From the NCBI RefSeq assembly GCF_002086115.1, contig NZ_MVHJ01000007.1, positions 209,990 to 273,989 of the forward strand: a stretch of 64,000 bases of DNA, in the 5' to 3' direction. This document shows, one piece after another, positions 50,678 to 60,299 of this stretch. Position 1 is the first letter of the stretch. The number at the start of each line of letters is the position of its first letter. Position numbers and translations under genes: made by a program. The notes below the pieces were generated by a model. It was not told the origin of the DNA. It was given only the letters and a program-made list of their open reading frames with translations, and did no database searches. Source of the stretch: Mycolicibacterium bacteremicum. Lineage in GTDB: Bacteria; Actinomycetota; Actinomycetes; Mycobacteriales; Mycobacteriaceae.

Positions 50678-51496
50678 CTAGAAGTCGAAACCGCCGAAGT
50701 CGCCGCCACCGAAGTCGCCACCACCGAAGTCGCCGCCGCCATCCCAGCCGCCGGAATCCCAGCCGCCCTGGTCGCCGCCGCCCCCGCCGGGGGCGTCGCC
50801 GCCACCGTCGAGCTGACCCTGGTCGAGCCCGTCCTGGAATCCGTCGCCATAGCCGTTCTCGAAGGCCTGCGCGTCATAGCCGACACCGGACATTCCGCTG
50901 AACATCGCGCTGAACAACATGGCCGAGCCCAGGCCCCAGGCACCGGCGACCAGCGCCGGCTTCCACCACGGCTCGGAGTACCAGCCGGCCGGGACCGGTC
51001 GTCCGGCGACCCGGCCGCCCGGGTAGTAGTTGGGTGTGCGCTCCGACGGCGAGGGGGACGCCTCGATCTGACGGCCCTCGAAGTCGACGCGCCGATCCTC
51101 GGTCACGACACCCGCAGAGCGTTGTCCGGCAAGGGATTCCAGCTCCGGTCCGGGATCCATGCCCATCGCGGTGCGCGCCGCGCGGACGTAGTAGAGACCC
51201 TCGATGGCGCTCTCCTTGGCCAGCTCGGCCTGCTTGGCGGTGGTGGCCTGCTCGATCTGCGAGGACGCCGCGGTGTAGCGCTCGGAGGCGTCCGCCATCG
51301 CCTGCTTGGAGGCGTCGTCGTTGCCGGTGATGTTGAGCACCTGACCGCCCAGTCGCTCGATCACCCGGCGGGCATCGGCCTTCGCATCGGCGAGCGCGTC
51401 GGCGGCCTTGCGGCCGTTGGCCTGTGAGGAGTTGTAGACGACAAAGGCGATCGCCGCGATGACCAGGATGATGAGGATGACGAGAACGCCGTTCAT
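50678..51496 (-). CDS. Membrane-anchored protein with Gly/Asp/Phe-rich tail
   Basis: The protein is 272 residues from ATG 51496. An N-terminal transmembrane helix (NGVLVILIILVIAAIAFVVY) precedes an Ala/Lys/Gln-rich, probably coiled segment (about 25-110) and a second hydrophobic stretch (PALVAGAWGLGSAMLFSAMF). The tail is DGGGDAPGGGGGDQ followed by repeated GGGDFGG units ending FGGFDF. It resembles actinobacterial DUF1542-containing proteins; the function is unknown. A GTG at 51544 would add 16 residues. Confidence 0.78.
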   Translation of the reverse strand: MNGVLVILIILVIAAIAFVVYNSSQANGRKAADALADAKADARRVIERLGGQVLNITGNDDASKQAMADASERYTAASSQIEQATTAKQAELAKESAIEGLYYVRAARTAMGMDPGPELESLAGQRSAGVVTEDRRVDFEGRQIEASPSPSERTPNYYPGGRVAGRPVPAGWYSEPWWKPALVAGAWGLGSAMLFSAMFSGMSGVGYDAQAFENGYGDGFQDGLDQGQLDGGGDAPGGGGGDQGGWDSGGWDGGGDFGGGDFGGGDFGGFDF

Positions 51497-51561
51497 GACG
51501 TCCAGCGTACCGACAGGAAACAGTGGCTTCCTGTGTTCGATCACAGCGAACAGCCGCGCGA

Positions 51562-52744
51562 TCAGCCGACTTTCACACCGAGCGCGGAATACACCTCATT
51601 CGACAGCGCCAGCGTGCGCGGATCGGCATTGCACTTGGTCGCATCGAAATAGTTCATCACGTACGAGTAGCCGATCCGGTGTTCCAGATCCACGAATGCG
51701 AACGATCCACCGGAACCGCCGTGGCCGAAGATGGCGGTGTTCGGTCCAGCCGTCCCGCGCTGGTTGAGCATGTAGCCCAGACCCCAGCCGTGGTCGGCAA
51801 CACGCGGGCCCAGTACGACGTCGGTGTCGAATCCGCCCTGGGACACCCGAACTCGCTGCATCACGTCGCGGCTCAGCAGCTTCTCCTGGGCCAGCGCGTT
51901 GTAGAACGTCGCGAGCCCGTGGGCACTGACAATGACTGTTGGTACCGGGAAATTCAGCAGTGCGCCAGCGGTCGATGTCGGCCGAGCCGAGTTCGTCGTC
52001 GGGCACGAATCCCATCGCCACCGACAGCCCGGCCATCGGATGCTCGTCGAGGCGCAGCGGGCGCCCGGGCGCGCCGCCGCCGGCGAGCACATCGCGGATG
52101 TGCGGCTTGTTGATCATCTCTGCGCAGCGATGGTGCTCGGCCGCGGGCAGGCCGACATGGACGTCGATGCCCAGCGGTTCGGCGATCTCGGTGCGCAGGT
52201 AGTGGCCGAGCGTGCGACCGGTGACCCGGCGGACCAGTTCGCCGAGGATGAACCCGAACGTCACCATGTGATAGCCCTGCGCCGTCCCCGGTTCCCACCA
52301 CGGCGCCGAGGCCGCGATCTGGCCGCAGACCGAGTCCCAGTCGAGGGTCTCCTCGGGCAACATCCGGCGACGCGGCCCGATCACGCCCGACCGGTGCGAC
52401 AACACCATCGCGACGGTGATGTCCTGCTTGCCGGCCTGCGCGAACTCCGGCCAGTAGCGGGCGACGGGGGAGTCCAGGTCGATCTCGCCGCGGTCGGCGA
52501 GCAGATGGATGCAGGTGCTCGTCAGGCCCTTGGATCCGGAGTAGATGCTCGCCAGCGTGTCCGCCTGCCAGGGGCGTAGGCCGGCCGCATCGGCGGTGCC
52601 GCCCCACAGATTGACCACCAGATCGCCGTCGACCCAGACGGCGACGGCCGCGCCGACGTCTCCACGGAGGGAGAAGTTCTGTTCGAATGCGTCGCGCACC
52701 CTGTCGAAATCGGGAACGCAGACACCGGCGACGGCAACAGCCAA
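51562..52744 (-). pseudogene. lipP: LipP-like serine esterase/beta-lactamase family gene, frameshifted
   Basis: TTG 52744 with GGAGGT six bases upstream opens a class-C beta-lactamase-like esterase: IYSGSKGLTSTC holds the S-x-x-K nucleophile, then MVLSHRSGVIGPRR and GTAQGYHMVTFGFILGELV. At about 51931 the frame shifts by one base. Removing one A there (a T on the coding strand) restores TNSH-VSAHGLATFYNAL and continues through GRGSGGSFAF-like GHGGSGGSFAF to TGA at 51562. The repaired gene would be 394 codons, the length I recall for M. tuberculosis LipP, next to tig as here. Each half is intact, so the mutation is recent or a sequencing error. Confidence 0.85.
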
Positions 52745-52905
52745 GGCCGCACCTCCAGTCGCCGCGGATACCTGCCCGCCACGGTACGGCGTGTGGCGCC
52801 GGGCCGGGTTACGCCGCGATCGCGGTTGGGTGACGAAGCGCGCCAGAAAGTGGAAATCACCCGGCGTCGACGGCGATACGGTTGTCTTGGGGCAAGGGGG
52901 ATCTG

Positions 52906-53337
52906 ATGATCGGCAGATGTGTGGCGGCCGCGTTCGGCGCCGTCGCGGTGGCAATGGCGGCCGCCTGTGGTGGCAGCACATCCGGGATGGCCACCGCTCC
53001 CGATGACGTCACGCCGTACACCTCGACCACCTCGACGTCGAAGGGGCCGGAGAGAACCTCCGTGACGACGGCCCCGACCACCGACGCGCCGGCGGGCGTA
53101 TCCGCTGAGGCGGTGGCCGCGGTGCGCTCCGCGGGAATCGCCGGCTCTGACAGTGCGATCGCCGATCAGCTGTCATTGGCCTGCATCATGGGCGACGGCA
53201 GCTTCAACGACACCCGGCAGGACGTGGTCGACGTGCTCGTGCAGATGGGGAGCGAACTGCCGCCCGACGCGCTGCGCACGATCGTGGACGTGGCGATCGA
53301 GTACGAGTGCCCGGAGCTCGCGGACAAGCTCCGTTGA
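52906..53337 (+). CDS. Putative lipoprotein with DUF732-like domain
   Basis: The protein is 143 residues from ATG 52906 after AAGGGGG. Signal sequence IGRCVAAAFGAVAVAMAAAC ends in a lipobox-like AAAC. A Thr/Ser-rich linker (TPYTSTTSTSKGPERTSVTT) leads to a C-terminal helical domain with AGIAGSDSAIADQLSLACIM and IEYECPEL, the two cysteines and YxCP pattern of the secreted mycobacterial DUF732 family. The function is unknown. Confidence 0.75.
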   Translation: MIGRCVAAAFGAVAVAMAAACGGSTSGMATAPDDVTPYTSTTSTSKGPERTSVTTAPTTDAPAGVSAEAVAAVRSAGIAGSDSAIADQLSLACIMGDGSFNDTRQDVVDVLVQMGSELPPDALRTIVDVAIEYECPELADKLR

Positions 53338-53442
53338 CCGGTGACAGCGTTTACCGCGCGGCGTAAATTCGGGATTGCAGTACTCGGAGGCGAAGCGACT
53401 CCGAACACGCGGGTCGGGGACCTTTCACGAGGGGGCCTGCAC

Positions 53443-53703
53443 ATGGTGATCACTGTGCGAAGCATCGCGATAGCCGGCGCGGGGGCGCTACTGCCGTTGG
53501 CGTACGCGACATTCGTGTCGATGGGCGATGCCCGGGCGGCCGAGTGCGGGCCGGGGACGTTCTATGACGCGCCGACCAACACCTGCCTGGCCGCGCCGTT
53601 GCCGCCCCCACCCCCGCCGCCGTGGAACGGTGACCCGACGCCCGGCTTCTCGATCGGAGTGTGTGCGCCGATCCCCTTCGTGTCGTTGTGCACCGGGATC
53701 TGA
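53443..53703 (+). CDS. Small secreted protein with Cys-x12-Cys motif and Pro-rich tail
   Basis: The protein is 86 residues from ATG 53443, with a Sec signal peptide ending GDARA-AE. The mature protein starts ECGPGTFYDAPTNTCLAAP, two cysteines twelve residues apart around PGT, then eight prolines and a C-terminal segment with two more cysteines. A second protein with the same motif is encoded at 57511. Four cysteines suggest two disulphides. The role is unknown. A strong terminator follows. Confidence 0.72.
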   Translation: MVITVRSIAIAGAGALLPLAYATFVSMGDARAAECGPGTFYDAPTNTCLAAPLPPPPPPPWNGDPTPGFSIGVCAPIPFVSLCTGI

Positions 53704-53710
53704 GTACGAA

Positions 53711-53748
53711 AAACGGCCCTACCAGCGTTTCCGCCGGTAGGGCCGTTT
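53711..53748. terminator. Perfect 13-bp bidirectional terminator hairpin
   Basis: AAACGGCCCTACC (53711-53723) pairs perfectly with GGTAGGGCCGTTT (53736-53748) around a 12-nt loop, with A-rich and T-rich flanks on both sides. It separates the small secreted protein gene from the opposing tRNA-Gly. Confidence 0.9.
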
Positions 53749-53756
53749 CTCTCGAG

Positions 53757-53827
53757 AGCGGGCGACGGGAATCGAACCCGCGTAGCTAGTTTGGAAGACT
53801 AGGGCTCTACCATTGAGCTACGCCCGC
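53757..53827 (-). tRNA. tRNA-Gly (anticodon UCC)
   Basis: The reverse strand gives a 71-nt cloverleaf. The acceptor is GCGGGCG paired with CGCCCGC, the anticodon stem-loop is CTAGT CTTCCAA ACTAG (anticodon TCC), and the T-arm is GCGGG TTCGATT CCCGT. The discriminator is T and no CCA is encoded. Confidence 0.96.
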
Positions 53828-53957
53828 GTGCGGTGCATCGCAGACTGTACCGGCGAAGGCGCGATCAAATCCAATTGATGGCGCCGCGACACGTGCCCGT
53901 AGTATCTCGCGTGGTCGGCGTGCGTGCGTGCCGACCGAGGCAGGGCACGAACAGGCA

Positions 53958-54031
53958 CGGGGTGTAGCGCAGCTTGGTAGCGCATCCGCTTTGGGAGCGG
54001 AAGGCCGCAGGTTCAAATCCTGTCACCCCGA
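53958..54031 (+). tRNA. tRNA-Pro (anticodon UGG)
   Basis: A 74-nt cloverleaf: acceptor CGGGGTG paired with CACCCCG, anticodon stem-loop TCCGC TTTGGGA GCGGA (anticodon TGG), T-arm GCAGG TTCAAAT CCTGT. The discriminator is A and CCA is not encoded. It lies 41 nt before the trigger factor gene on the same strand, the usual mycobacterial arrangement. Confidence 0.96.
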
Positions 54032-54072
54032 CCGCACGAGCAACACGGAACACACATACAAGGAGTAACGCA

Positions 54073-55584
54073 GTGAAGAGCACCGTCGAGAAGTTGAGCC
54101 CGACCCGGGTTCGGATCAACGTGGAGGTGCCCTTCACCGAGCTGGAGCCCGACTTCGACCGCGCGTTCAAGCAGCTGGCCGGCCAGGTCCGCCTGCCCGG
54201 CTTCCGTCCCGGCAAGGCCCCCCGCAAGCTGCTCGAAGCCCGCATCGGCCGCGGCGCCGTCCTGGAGCAGGTCGTCAACGACGCGCTGCCCAGCCGCTAC
54301 AGCGAGGCCGTCACCTCCGCGGAGATCCAGCCGCTCGGCCAGCCCGACATCGAGGTCACCAAGCTCGAGGACAACGAGGAGCTGGTGTTCACCGCCGAGG
54401 TCGACATCCGCCCCGAGATCGAGCTGCCGGACCTGTCCGCGCTGAAGATCACCGTCGACCCGATCGAGATCGCCGACGACGAGGTCGACACCGAGCTGCA
54501 GAACCTGCGCGCCCGCTTCGGCACCCTCACCGGTGTCGAGCGCCCCGCCGCCGAGGGTGACTTCGTCTCCATCGACCTGTCGGCCACCGTCGACGGCAAT
54601 GACGTCCCCGAGGCCGCCACCGAGGGCCTGTCCCACGAGATCGGCTCCGGCCAGCTCATCGAGGGCCTCGACGAGGCGATCATCGGCCTCAAGGTCGACG
54701 AGTCCAAGGTCTTCACGACCACCCTGGCCGCCGGCCCGCACGCCGGCCAGGAGGCCGAGGTCACCGTGACCGTCAAGTCGGTCAAGGAGCGCGAGCTGCC
54801 CGAGGCGGACGACGAATTCGCCCAGCTGGCAAGCGAATTCGACACCATCGAGGAGCTCAAGGAGAGCCTCGTCGAGCAGGTGAAGCGCGTCAAGCGCATC
54901 CAGCAGGCCGAGCAGATCCGCGACAAGGCGCTCGAGGCGCTGCTCGACGATGTCGAGGTGCCGCTGCCCGAGGCGATCGTGCAGGCGCAGGTCGACGACA
55001 CCCTGCACAACGCCATCCACGGGCTGGACCACGACGAGGACAAGTTCAACGAGAGCCTCACCGAGCAGGGCAGCAGCCGCGAGGAGTTCGACACGAACAC
55101 CCGCACCGAGGCCGAGAAGGCCGTCAAGACCCAGCTGCTGATGGACGCCGTCGCCGACAAGCTCGACATCCAGGTCGGCCAGGCCGACCTGACCGAGCGC
55201 CTGGTGCTGATGTCGCGGCAGTACGGCATCGAACCGCAGCAGCTGCTGCAGGTGCTGCAGCAGAACAACCAGCTGCCGGCCATGTTCGCCGATGTGCGTC
55301 GCGGGTTGACCATCGCCGCCGTCGTCTCCGGTGCCACCGTCACCGACACCGAGGGCAACGTGGTCGACACCGCCGAGTTCTTCGGCCCGGCCGGTGGTGA
55401 AGAGGCCGCCGACGCCGAGGCCGCCGAGGAGCTGGCCGTCGAGGACCCCGCCGCCGACGATGTCGACACCGAGTCCGCGGACGACGCCGACGAGAAGGCG
55501 GAGAAGGCCGAGAAGAAGGCCAAGAAGGACAAGAAGTCCGCGAAGAAGAAGTCCGCCAAGGACGAGGACGACGCCGACGAGTGA
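54073..55584 (+). CDS. tig: Trigger factor (ribosome-associated chaperone)
   Basis: The protein is 503 residues from GTG 54073 (AGGAG at 54061-54065). Order: ribosome-binding domain with the signature [10 protein letters not shown] near residue 40, an FKBP-type PPIase domain at about 150-240 ([14 protein letters not shown]), then the helical C-terminal arm. A highly charged extension follows from about 440 ([17 protein letters not shown]), longer than the 466-residue M. tuberculosis protein. The upstream in-frame extension overlaps tRNA-Pro and is rejected. It precedes clpP1P2, coupling folding and proteolysis. Confidence 0.94.
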   Translation: MKSTVEKLSPTRVRINVEVPFTELEPDFDRAFKQLAGQVRLPGFRPGKAPRKLLEARIGRGAVLEQVVNDALPSRYSEAVTSAEIQPLGQPDIEVTKLEDNEELVFTAEVDIRPEIELPDLSALKITVDPIEIADDEVDTELQNLRARFGTLTGVERPAAEGDFVSIDLSATVDGNDVPEAATEGLSHEIGSGQLIEGLDEAIIGLKVDESKVFTTTLAAGPHAGQEAEVTVTVKSVKERELPEADDEFAQLASEFDTIEELKESLVEQVKRVKRIQQAEQIRDKALEALLDDVEVPLPEAIVQAQVDDTLHNAIHGLDHDEDKFNESLTEQGSSREEFDTNTRTEAEKAVKTQLLMDAVADKLDIQVGQADLTERLVLMSRQYGIEPQQLLQVLQQNNQLPAMFADVRRGLTIAAVVSGATVTDTEGNVVDTAEFFGPAGGEEAADAEAAEELAVEDPAADDVDTESADDADEKAEKAEKKAKKDKKSAKKKSAKDEDDADE

Positions 55585-55595
55585 CGCTGTGAGCG
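55585..55595. promoter_or_regulatory. Candidate ClgR-type site upstream of clpP1P2
   Basis: CGCTGTGAGCG directly after the tig stop fits the CGC-N5-GCG palindrome recalled for ClgR, the activator of clp genes in actinobacteria. It lies about 90 nt upstream of the clpP1 start, a reasonable activator position. A broader dyad AGCGAA...TTCGCT overlaps it. The assignment is tentative. Confidence 0.35.
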
Positions 55596-55685
55596 AAAGC
55601 GCGCCTGTTGGGGCGTGCTCTTCGCTGCGCGTTCGTTAATGTCGGTGAACGAGTACGACAACTCGAAGAAAGCAGGTATCCAGCC

Positions 55686-56294
55686 GTGACTGACATGCGT
55701 GGTGGCACGTCGGGGCTCAACCTCATCGATTCGGTATATGAGCGACTGCTCGCCGAGCGCATCATCTTCCTGGGCACCCAGGTCGATGACGACATCGCCA
55801 ACCGGTTGTGCGCGCAGATTCTGCTGCTGGCCGCGGAGGACCCCACCAAGGACATCCACCTCTACATCAACTCGCCCGGTGGCTCTGTCACCGCGGGCAT
55901 GGCCATCTACGACACGATGGTGTTGGCGCCGTGTGACGTGGCGACCTACGCGATGGGCCTGGCCGCGTCGATGGGTCAGTTCCTGCTGGCCGCCGGCACC
56001 AAGGGCAAGCGCTACGCCCTGCCGCACGCCCGGATCATGATGCATCAGCCCTCGGCAGGCATCGGTGGTAGCGCCGCCGACATCGCCATCCAGGCCGAGC
56101 AGTTCGCTCTGACCAAGAAGGAGATGAACCGGCTGAACGCCCAGTTCACCGGTCAGTCCCTGGAGCGGGTGGAAGCCGACGCGGACCGTGACCGCTGGTT
56201 CACCTCCTCGGAGGCCTTGGAGTACGGCTTCGTCGACCACATCATCACCAGTGTCAGCGTCAACGGCGAGGGACCAGGAGCAGGTATCAAATGA
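55686..56294 (+). CDS. clpP1: ATP-dependent Clp protease proteolytic subunit 1
   Basis: The protein is 202 residues from GTG 55686 (VTDMRGG, matching the mycobacterial start region VTDMRS). Catalytic Ser in [14 protein letters not shown], His in [10 protein letters not shown] and Asp in [10 protein letters not shown]. It forms a hetero-tetradecamer with ClpP2. An ATG at 55695 would shorten it by three residues. The stop overlaps clpP2 (ATGA), consistent with equimolar synthesis. Confidence 0.96.
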   Translation: MTDMRGGTSGLNLIDSVYERLLAERIIFLGTQVDDDIANRLCAQILLLAAEDPTKDIHLYINSPGGSVTAGMAIYDTMVLAPCDVATYAMGLAASMGQFLLAAGTKGKRYALPHARIMMHQPSAGIGGSAADIAIQAEQFALTKKEMNRLNAQFTGQSLERVEADADRDRWFTSSEALEYGFVDHIITSVSVNGEGPGAGIK

Positions 56295-56917
56295 ACCCGA
56301 TGCAATCGCGCTACATCCTGCCGTCGTTCATCGAGCACTCCAGCTTCGGCGTCAAGGAATCCAACCCGTACAACAAGCTGTTCGAGGAGCGCATCATCTT
56401 CCTCGGCGTGCAGGTGGATGACGCGTCGGCCAACGACATCATGGCCCAGCTGCTGGTGCTCGAGTCGCTCGATCCCGACCGCGACATCACGATGTACATC
56501 AACTCGCCCGGTGGCTCTTTCACCAGCCTGATGGCCATCTACGACACCATGCAGTACGTCCGTGCCGACATCCAGACGGTCTGCCTCGGTCAGGCGGCCT
56601 CGGCCGCCGCGGTGCTGCTTGCCGCCGGTACCCCCGGTAAGCGGCTGGCGCTGCCGAATGCCCGCGTGCTGATCCACCAGCCCGCCGTCGGTGGGGCGAT
56701 CCAGGGGCAGGTGTCGGATCTGGAGATCCAGGCCGCCGAGATCGAGCGCATGCGCAGCCTGATGGACACCACCCTGGCCCGGCACACCGGCAAGGATCCG
56801 GCCGTCATCCGCAAGGACACCGACCGCGACAAGATCCTCACCGCCGCAGAGGCCAAGGAGTACGGCATCATCGACACGGTGCTGGAGTACCGGAAGCTGT
56901 CGGCGCAGACCGCCTAG
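56291..56917 (+). CDS. clpP2: ATP-dependent Clp protease proteolytic subunit 2
   Basis: The 208-residue protein has catalytic Ser in [15 protein letters not shown], His in [10 protein letters not shown] and Asp in [10 protein letters not shown]. The N-terminal propeptide ([20 protein letters not shown]) is typical of mycobacterial ClpP2. ClpP2 provides the face that docks ClpX and ClpC1. Start ATG 56291 overlaps clpP1. A hairpin at 56933-56966 ends the operon. Confidence 0.96.
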   Translation: MNPMQSRYILPSFIEHSSFGVKESNPYNKLFEERIIFLGVQVDDASANDIMAQLLVLESLDPDRDITMYINSPGGSFTSLMAIYDTMQYVRADIQTVCLGQAASAAAVLLAAGTPGKRLALPNARVLIHQPAVGGAIQGQVSDLEIQAAEIERMRSLMDTTLARHTGKDPAVIRKDTDRDKILTAAEAKEYGIIDTVLEYRKLSAQTA

Positions 56918-56932
56918 TTCCGCAGACCGTTC

Positions 56933-56966
56933 ACGACCCCGGTTCGCCTCGGCGAGCCGGGGTCGT
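56933..56966. terminator. Bidirectional terminator hairpin after clpP2
   Basis: ACGACCCCGG (56933-56942) pairs perfectly with CCGGGGTCGT (56957-56966), and CGCC/GGCG pair inside to give a near-continuous stem. It lies between convergent clpP2 and the DsrE-like gene. Confidence 0.85.
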
Positions 56967-56972
56967 GTGCGT

Positions 56973-57344
56973 TCAGTAACTGAACGTGGTGGCCCCGTCG
57001 CCGATCCACTCCCACAGTTGCACCGTGCCGCCGGGCTCGGCGCCGTCGATGAAGCCGTCGGCGTCGAGCTTCTTGGATTCGATGCAGATCGGACAGACGA
57101 GGAAGCGTCCGTCGGCCTTCCGGTAGCGCTCGATCAGGCTCGCCAGCGGCGGGCACCCCTCGCAGGCGGTGGCGACGGCGACCCCGGGCACCACCAGGCG
57201 CACGGCTTCCTTGGTCAGGAACATCATGGTGGGTCTGCCGGATTCGGCCGCCCCGACGGCGACCAGGAAGGCCACCGTCACCTTCTCGGCATCCTCCAGT
57301 CCCGTGGTGAGACTGATCGCTGCCTTGTTCGTGGAATTGGTCAT
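56973..57344 (-). CDS. DsrE/peroxiredoxin-like family protein with two CxxC motifs
   Basis: The protein is 123 residues from ATG 57344 (GAGGA upstream). The DsrE-like fold is suggested by AAISLTTGLEDAEKVTVAFL and GRPTMMFLTKEAVRLVVPGV. Two CxxC pairs are visible, ACEGCPPLA and LVCPICIES, which could form disulphides or bind a metal. DsrE relatives act in sulphur relay; no such partner genes are nearby. The longer frame to 57536 runs into the opposing gene's leader and is rejected. Confidence 0.75.
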   Translation of the reverse strand: MTNSTNKAAISLTTGLEDAEKVTVAFLVAVGAAESGRPTMMFLTKEAVRLVVPGVAVATACEGCPPLASLIERYRKADGRFLVCPICIESKKLDADGFIDGAEPGGTVQLWEWIGDGATTFSY

Positions 57345-57510
57345 ACCTAGATCCTCACGCCGGATCGGGTCGGCGTATATGGGGCATTTGCCCCACTTCC
57401 CCGATGCGGCCGTGCACCGATTGTTGACGTTTGCGTCAAAATGCCCTCGCCGCGAGTTGCCGAGTGCAACGCTGATGCCGGGTCGGGCGGGGCAGAGGGG
57501 AGATGTTGTG

Positions 57511-57816
57511 ATGACGCATCGGATGACGCTGTTCACGGCGGGGTTGACGATCGGGAGCGGACTGCTGGCCGCACAGATGTTGCTGCCGCCGCTCGGCCAT
57601 GCCGAGGAGCCGGCGTGCCCGCCCGGTACCTACTGGAACCCGGCGGTGGTTCAGTGCCTGCCCTACGGCGTCAACCCCGTGGTGGGGCCGGCCGGTCCGG
57701 TGGGCGTGGGCGGGGTCGTCGGTCCGGTGGGCGTCGGCCCGGTCGGTCCGGGACCGGTGGGGCCGGGCCCGGTCGGTCCGGGACCGGTGGGTCCCGGTGG
57801 TCTCGGACCGCGGTGA
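57511..57816 (+). CDS. Small secreted protein with Cys-x12-Cys motif and Gly-Pro-Val repeats
   Basis: The protein is 101 residues from ATG 57511 (a GTG at 57508 is equivalent), with GGGGAG upstream. A Sec signal peptide ends PLGHA-EE. The mature start PACPPGTYWNPAVVQCLP shares Cys-x-Pro-Gly-Thr and the twelve-residue Cys spacing with the protein at 53443. A low-complexity tail of GPVGPGPVGPG units follows to the end. The function is unknown. Confidence 0.72.
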   Translation: MTHRMTLFTAGLTIGSGLLAAQMLLPPLGHAEEPACPPGTYWNPAVVQCLPYGVNPVVGPAGPVGVGGVVGPVGVGPVGPGPVGPGPVGPGPVGPGGLGPR

Positions 57817-58117
57817 ACAAATATCCCGATGTTTGCCGTCGGCCGCGGACGGTATCGTGGACAGCGGCGAACTGCGCGGCGCGACCTGGTTGTTTACACG
57901 GCAATCCCGTCACGGCGGCGACACGCCAGGGATACGGTCCGCGTGCCGCCGGGTGGCAAGCCACCGGGAGAGATATGTTCTCCTGCACGCGAACGAATAC
58001 CACCGACGCGATTCGGCCCTTCGGTCGCACCGTGACGGAACGAACGGGTAGCGTCGGGTTAACCCCCGGGGCAACCCACATCTGACTGACTGCAAACAGG
58101 AAGTAGGACCCTCCCAC
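57817..58117 (+). other. 301-nt clpX upstream region
   Basis: No gene seen. It holds a CCGG-GTGGC / GCCA-CCGG hairpin (about 57949-57967), an adjacent GGAGA / TCTCC dyad (57967-57983) and a GGGTTAACCC palindrome (58056-58065). These are candidate control elements for clpX or an RNA structure in its leader. Promoter elements cannot be assigned with confidence. Confidence 0.4.
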
Positions 58118-59398
<1,281 letters not shown>

Positions 59399-59413
59399 GC
59401 GTCCCGCTCACAG

Positions 59414-59444
59414 CGAAAGCCCCCGCCGACGGCGGGGGCTTTCG
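59414..59444. terminator. Perfect 14-bp rho-independent terminator after clpX
   Basis: CGAAAGCCCCCGCC (59414-59427) pairs perfectly with GGCGGGGGCTTTCG (59431-59444) with a GAC loop, then TGTTTCTC. It lies between convergent clpX and fdhD. Confidence 0.93.
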
Positions 59445-59477
59445 TGTTTCTCGGTCTGCGCGGACGGGTCGGCGAGG

Positions 59478-60299
59478 TCAGACGATCCGGTCCGGCCGGG
59501 AGTAGACGTTCATCGACTCACCGCGCAGGAACGCCACCAGCGTCAGACCGGACTGGCTGGCCAGGTCGACGGCCAGCGAGGAGGGCGCCGAGACCGCGGC
59601 CAGCACCGGGATGCCGGCCATCACCGCCTTCTGGGTGAGTTCGAACGAGGCGCGCCCGCTGACCAGCAGGACGGTGCCCGCCAGCGGGATCCGGTCGGAT
59701 TCGAGTGCCCACCCGATCACCTTGTCCACCGCGTTGTGCCGGCCGATATCCTCCCGCACCACCAGCGGTTCGCCATCGGTGTCGAACAGGGCCGCCCCGT
59801 GCAGGCCGCCGGTGGCGGCGAACACCTTCTGCCGTCGGCGTAGCTTGTCGGGCAGTGCGGCGATGGTCTCCGCGGCGACGGTGGCCGGATCGTCACCGGG
59901 CCCGTGCTTACTGCTCAACCGGACGGCATCCAGTGAGGCCTTGCCGCATACGCCACACGATGATGTCGTGTAGAAGTTCCTGGTGACATCAACATCAGGC
60001 GTCGGGACATCGCCCGCCAACGTCACGTCGAGCACGTTGTACGTGTTGAGCCCGTCCGGGCCCGCGCCGCTGCAGTATTGAACGCAGACGATATCGGCCC
60101 GCCCGGCGATCAGCCCCTCGGTGAGTAGGAAGCCCTGCGCCAGTTCGACATCGGAACCCGGGGTGCGCATGGTCACGGTCAACGGCGTGCCGTTCACCCG
60201 GATCTCCAGCGGCTCCTCGACAGCCAGTGTCTCCGGTCGGGCAACCGCCTGATCGGCGGTCACGTGCTGCACCCGGACCCGGGTGGTGACCCTACCCAT
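59478..60299 (-). CDS. fdhD: Formate dehydrogenase accessory sulfurtransferase FdhD
   Basis: The protein is 273 residues from ATG 60299; a longer frame to 60545 lies inside the oxidoreductase gene and is rejected. The catalytic cysteine loop is [11 protein letters not shown]. Other FdhD segments are [33 protein letters not shown] and [13 protein letters not shown]. It inserts sulphur into the molybdenum cofactor of formate-dehydrogenase-type enzymes. It overlaps the oxidoreductase gene by 8 nt, its evident client. Confidence 0.93.
   Translation of the reverse strand: MGRVTTRVRVQHVTADQAVARPETLAVEEPLEIRVNGTPLTVTMRTPGSDVELAQGFLLTEGLIAGRADIVCVQYCSGAGPDGLNTYNVLDVTLAGDVPTPDVDVTRNFYTTSSCGVCGKASLDAVRLSSKHGPGDDPATVAAETIAALPDKLRRRQKVFAATGGLHGAALFDTDGEPLVVREDIGRHNAVDKVIGWALESDRIPLAGTVLLVSGRASFELTQKAVMAGIPVLAAVSAPSSLAVDLASQSGLTLVAFLRGESMNVYSRPDRIV

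Noticed and set aside
53974..54072. In-frame N-terminal extension of trigger factor
   Set aside because: It runs through tRNA-Pro; GTG 54073 has AGGAG at the right distance.
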